Positions 9,536 to 11,102 of a stretch of DNA of 11,102 nucleotides are shown here, piece after piece; positions within the stretch are counted from its first letter, which is position 1, and each line of letters opens with the position of its first letter. The notes beneath the pieces are model-generated. The model did not search any database. It was not told the origin of the DNA and saw only the letters and a program-made list of their open reading frames with translations. This DNA is from Planctomycetota bacterium. Lineage in GTDB: Bacteria > Planctomycetota > MHYJ01 > WSZJ01 > JACPWG01. The position numbers and the translations under genes are program-made. The stretch spans positions 1 through 11,102 of the forward strand of contig JACRIP010000447.1 in assembly GCA_016220045.1 (NCBI GenBank). The letters are read 5' to 3'.

Positions 9536-11102
9536 CTACTGCGATCGCAACCGTTCCGCGGCGGCTACGGCTTCCGCGTTGCCGGGGTCCAGCTCCAGGA
9601 CCTCCAGCGCCGCCGCCTGGGCCGCGAGTGCGCGGCCCAGACGTTCCAGGAGGCGCATCCGCTCCAGCCGGAAGAGGATCGACTGCGGAAATGCGACCCC
9701 GGCCTCGGTCCAGACCTGGAGCGCCTCCTCCGGCTGCTCATTCGCCACGCAGGCCTGCGCCAGCCGCTGCCGCGGCGCGGTCTCGTGCGGCGCCCGCGCC
9801 GCCGCCAACCGATAGCACGCCACCGCGCGCGCGGGTTCGCCGGCCTTCAGATAGAGGAGCCCCAGGTCCAGGCAGGGCCGGTGATCCTGCGGTGCGACCT
9901 CGATCGCGCGCTTGAGGTAGGTCTCGGCCCGCAGGACCTCGCCGAGCTGGAGACAGGCGATCGCCGCGCCGTGCACGACCTTCCCCCGCGTCGTCATCCG
10001 GGGCTGGATGGCGAAGGCGCGCTCCAGTTCGCGCAGCGCCTCTCGGGGGTTTCCCTGCTGGAGCAGGAGCAGGCCCAGGTTGCCGTGGGAGTTGGAGGTT
10101 TCGAAGAAACCCACGTCCAGCAGGCGCTCGATCGGCGCGTTGACGAGGAGGATCGACCCGGCGAGGAGCGCGGCCGCGCCGCCGCGGCGCCGCGCGCCGG
10201 CGCCCGGACGCACGAGGGCGCCCAGCTCGGCGAGACCGAGCGCCGCGAAGAGGCAGACGCACGGCAGCACGGGCAGGCGGTAGCGCGCGAAAATGAAGAA
10301 GGGCAGGAGCGACGCCGCGTAGGCGGCGAGGAGCGCGGTCAGGACGGGGTAGCGTTTCCACGAAAGGCCGAGGCCCACGCCGGCCAGCGGAAAGAGCAGC
10401 CCGGCGGGGAGCAGCCAGGCGAAAACCGGAGTAAACTCCTCGAAGTAATGGACATCGTACTCATCCTCGAGCTCGCGGCGATTGACGAGGAGCAGGAAGC
10501 GCTTGGCGACCGTGCGCGCGAAGGTCAGGGGGTGGTCGGCGATGTAGCGCAGCGCCTCATCGCGCCAGTAGGCGTCGATTTCGGCGCGGCTGAGCGTGCG
10601 GCCCAGCCGCCGCTCCGCCTCCCGGCGGAACCCGGCCTCCTCCTGCTCGACCAGGGAGACCGGCACGAAGGACGGGCGCACGTAGCGGCCGGTCGTGTTC
10701 TCGGGGTTGTTCCCGATATACAGGTTCTGCCCGAACTGGGCCGTGCTGACGGCGAACTCGTCCACGAGGGCGTTGCGGAGCATGGCCGGCGCGAAGGCCA
10801 GCAGGCCGCCCGCGAGCACGCAGGCGGCGCCCTTCCAGGAGCGCGCGCAGCACGCGGCGATGGGCAGGAGGAGCCGGAGGTTGCCGCGGGCGAGCGCGCC
10901 GAGGCCGAGCGCGAACCCGCCGGCGGCCAGGAAGCGGGCGCGTCCGGCGGCCAGGAGCAGGGCACAGAGCGCGGCGTCCTCGCAGGCCACCGCCACGCTC
11001 TCCTTGAGCGGCATGATCTCGTGGAAGACCAGGGCCTTGCTGAAGAGGGAGAAGGCGAGCGCGGCGAGACCGACGCGGAACCCGGCCATGCGCCGCCCCG
11101 CC
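9536..11102 (-). CDS. GT39-like membrane glycosyltransferase with C-terminal TPRs (N-terminus cut by right edge)
   Basis: Proteins of this type move a sugar from a polyprenyl-phosphate carrier to an acceptor on the outer face of the cytoplasmic membrane. I count 517 residues from the first visible Met (11089), but the frame stays open to the edge (AGRRM...), and the Met lies in the middle of a membrane region. The true start and the first membrane helices, with the usual acidic catalytic motif, are therefore probably outside the window. Residues 1-110 are membrane helices. A periplasmic loop at about 112-190 carries the recognisable QNLYIGNNPE and the segment LSRAEIDAYWRDEALRYIADHP. More helices reach about 318, including FARYRLPVLP. 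TPR-like repeats fill about 331-517 (GNLGLLLLQQGNPREAL, LDLGLLYLKAGEPARAV). The stop is TAG at 9538-9536. The substrate cannot be told, and nothing links the gene functionally to nuoLMN, which has its own promoter. Confidence 0.82.
   Translation of the reverse strand, partial: AGRRMAGFRVGLAALAFSLFSKALVFHEIMPLKESVAVACEDAALCALLLAAGRARFLAAGGFALGLGALARGNLRLLLPIAACCARSWKGAACVLAGGLLAFAPAMLRNALVDEFAVSTAQFGQNLYIGNNPENTTGRYVRPSFVPVSLVEQEEAGFRREAERRLGRTLSRAEIDAYWRDEALRYIADHPLTFARTVAKRFLLLVNRRELEDEYDVHYFEEFTPVFAWLLPAGLLFPLAGVGLGLSWKRYPVLTALLAAYAASLLPFFIFARYRLPVLPCVCLFAALGLAELGALVRPGAGARRRGGAAALLAGSILLVNAPIERLLDVGFFETSNSHGNLGLLLLQQGNPREALRELERAFAIQPRMTTRGKVVHGAAIACLQLGEVLRAETYLKRAIEVAPQDHRPCLDLGLLYLKAGEPARAVACYRLAAARAPHETAPRQRLAQACVANEQPEEALQVWTEAGVAFPQSILFRLERMRLLERLGRALAAQAAALEVLELDPGNAEAVAAAERLRSQ

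Overview
The window is very GC-rich and every supported gene lies on the minus strand, so it reads from right to left. It suggests a GC-rich environmental bacterium with a Planctomycetota-like lifestyle. The clues are a PknB-type kinase fused to a long TPR region, a TPR protein with a membrane anchor, and a membrane glycosyltransferase fused to TPRs. This assignment is an inference: Acidobacteriota and Myxococcota carry similar proteins, and no rRNA or marker gene is present. Sense codons TTA, CTA and TCA are almost absent, which leaves very long open frames on the opposite strand that are not genes.

Layout in transcription order. (1) Positions 11102-9536 hold a GT39-like integral membrane glycosyltransferase with C-terminal TPRs; its N-terminus lies beyond the right edge. 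(2) A gap of about 180 bp holds a good sigma70-type promoter (TTGACG, 16 bp, TAGAAT) directly followed by a perfect inverted repeat. (3) nuoL, nuoM and nuoN (9355-4328) encode the three antiporter-like proton-pumping subunits of respiratory complex I. They are tightly packed (gaps of 12 and 24 nt), and nuoK or other nuo genes are not next to them. (4) A 90-bp gap holds a second TAGAAT element, again directly followed by a perfect inverted repeat. (5) Positions 4237-923 encode a 1104-residue transmembrane Ser/Thr kinase with a TPR-rich C-terminal region. (6) A possible 34-residue small ORF (889-785) has a TGA that overlaps the ATG of the next gene in an ATGA junction. (7) Positions 788-1 encode a membrane-anchored, Ala/Pro-rich protein with TPR-like helices, cut by the left edge.

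Working picture: nuoLMN form one transcription unit for the membrane arm of NADH:quinone oxidoreductase. The kinase and the small anchored TPR protein form a signalling or scaffold unit just downstream, which may be co-transcribed by read-through or started from its own promoter. The points most worth a second look are the repeated promoter-plus-dyad design, the overlapping small ORF, the separation of nuoLMN from the rest of nuo, the Ala-rich insertion in NuoM and the threonine motifs in the kinase N-terminus. I saw no CRISPR array, tRNA, rRNA, insertion sequence or phage gene.
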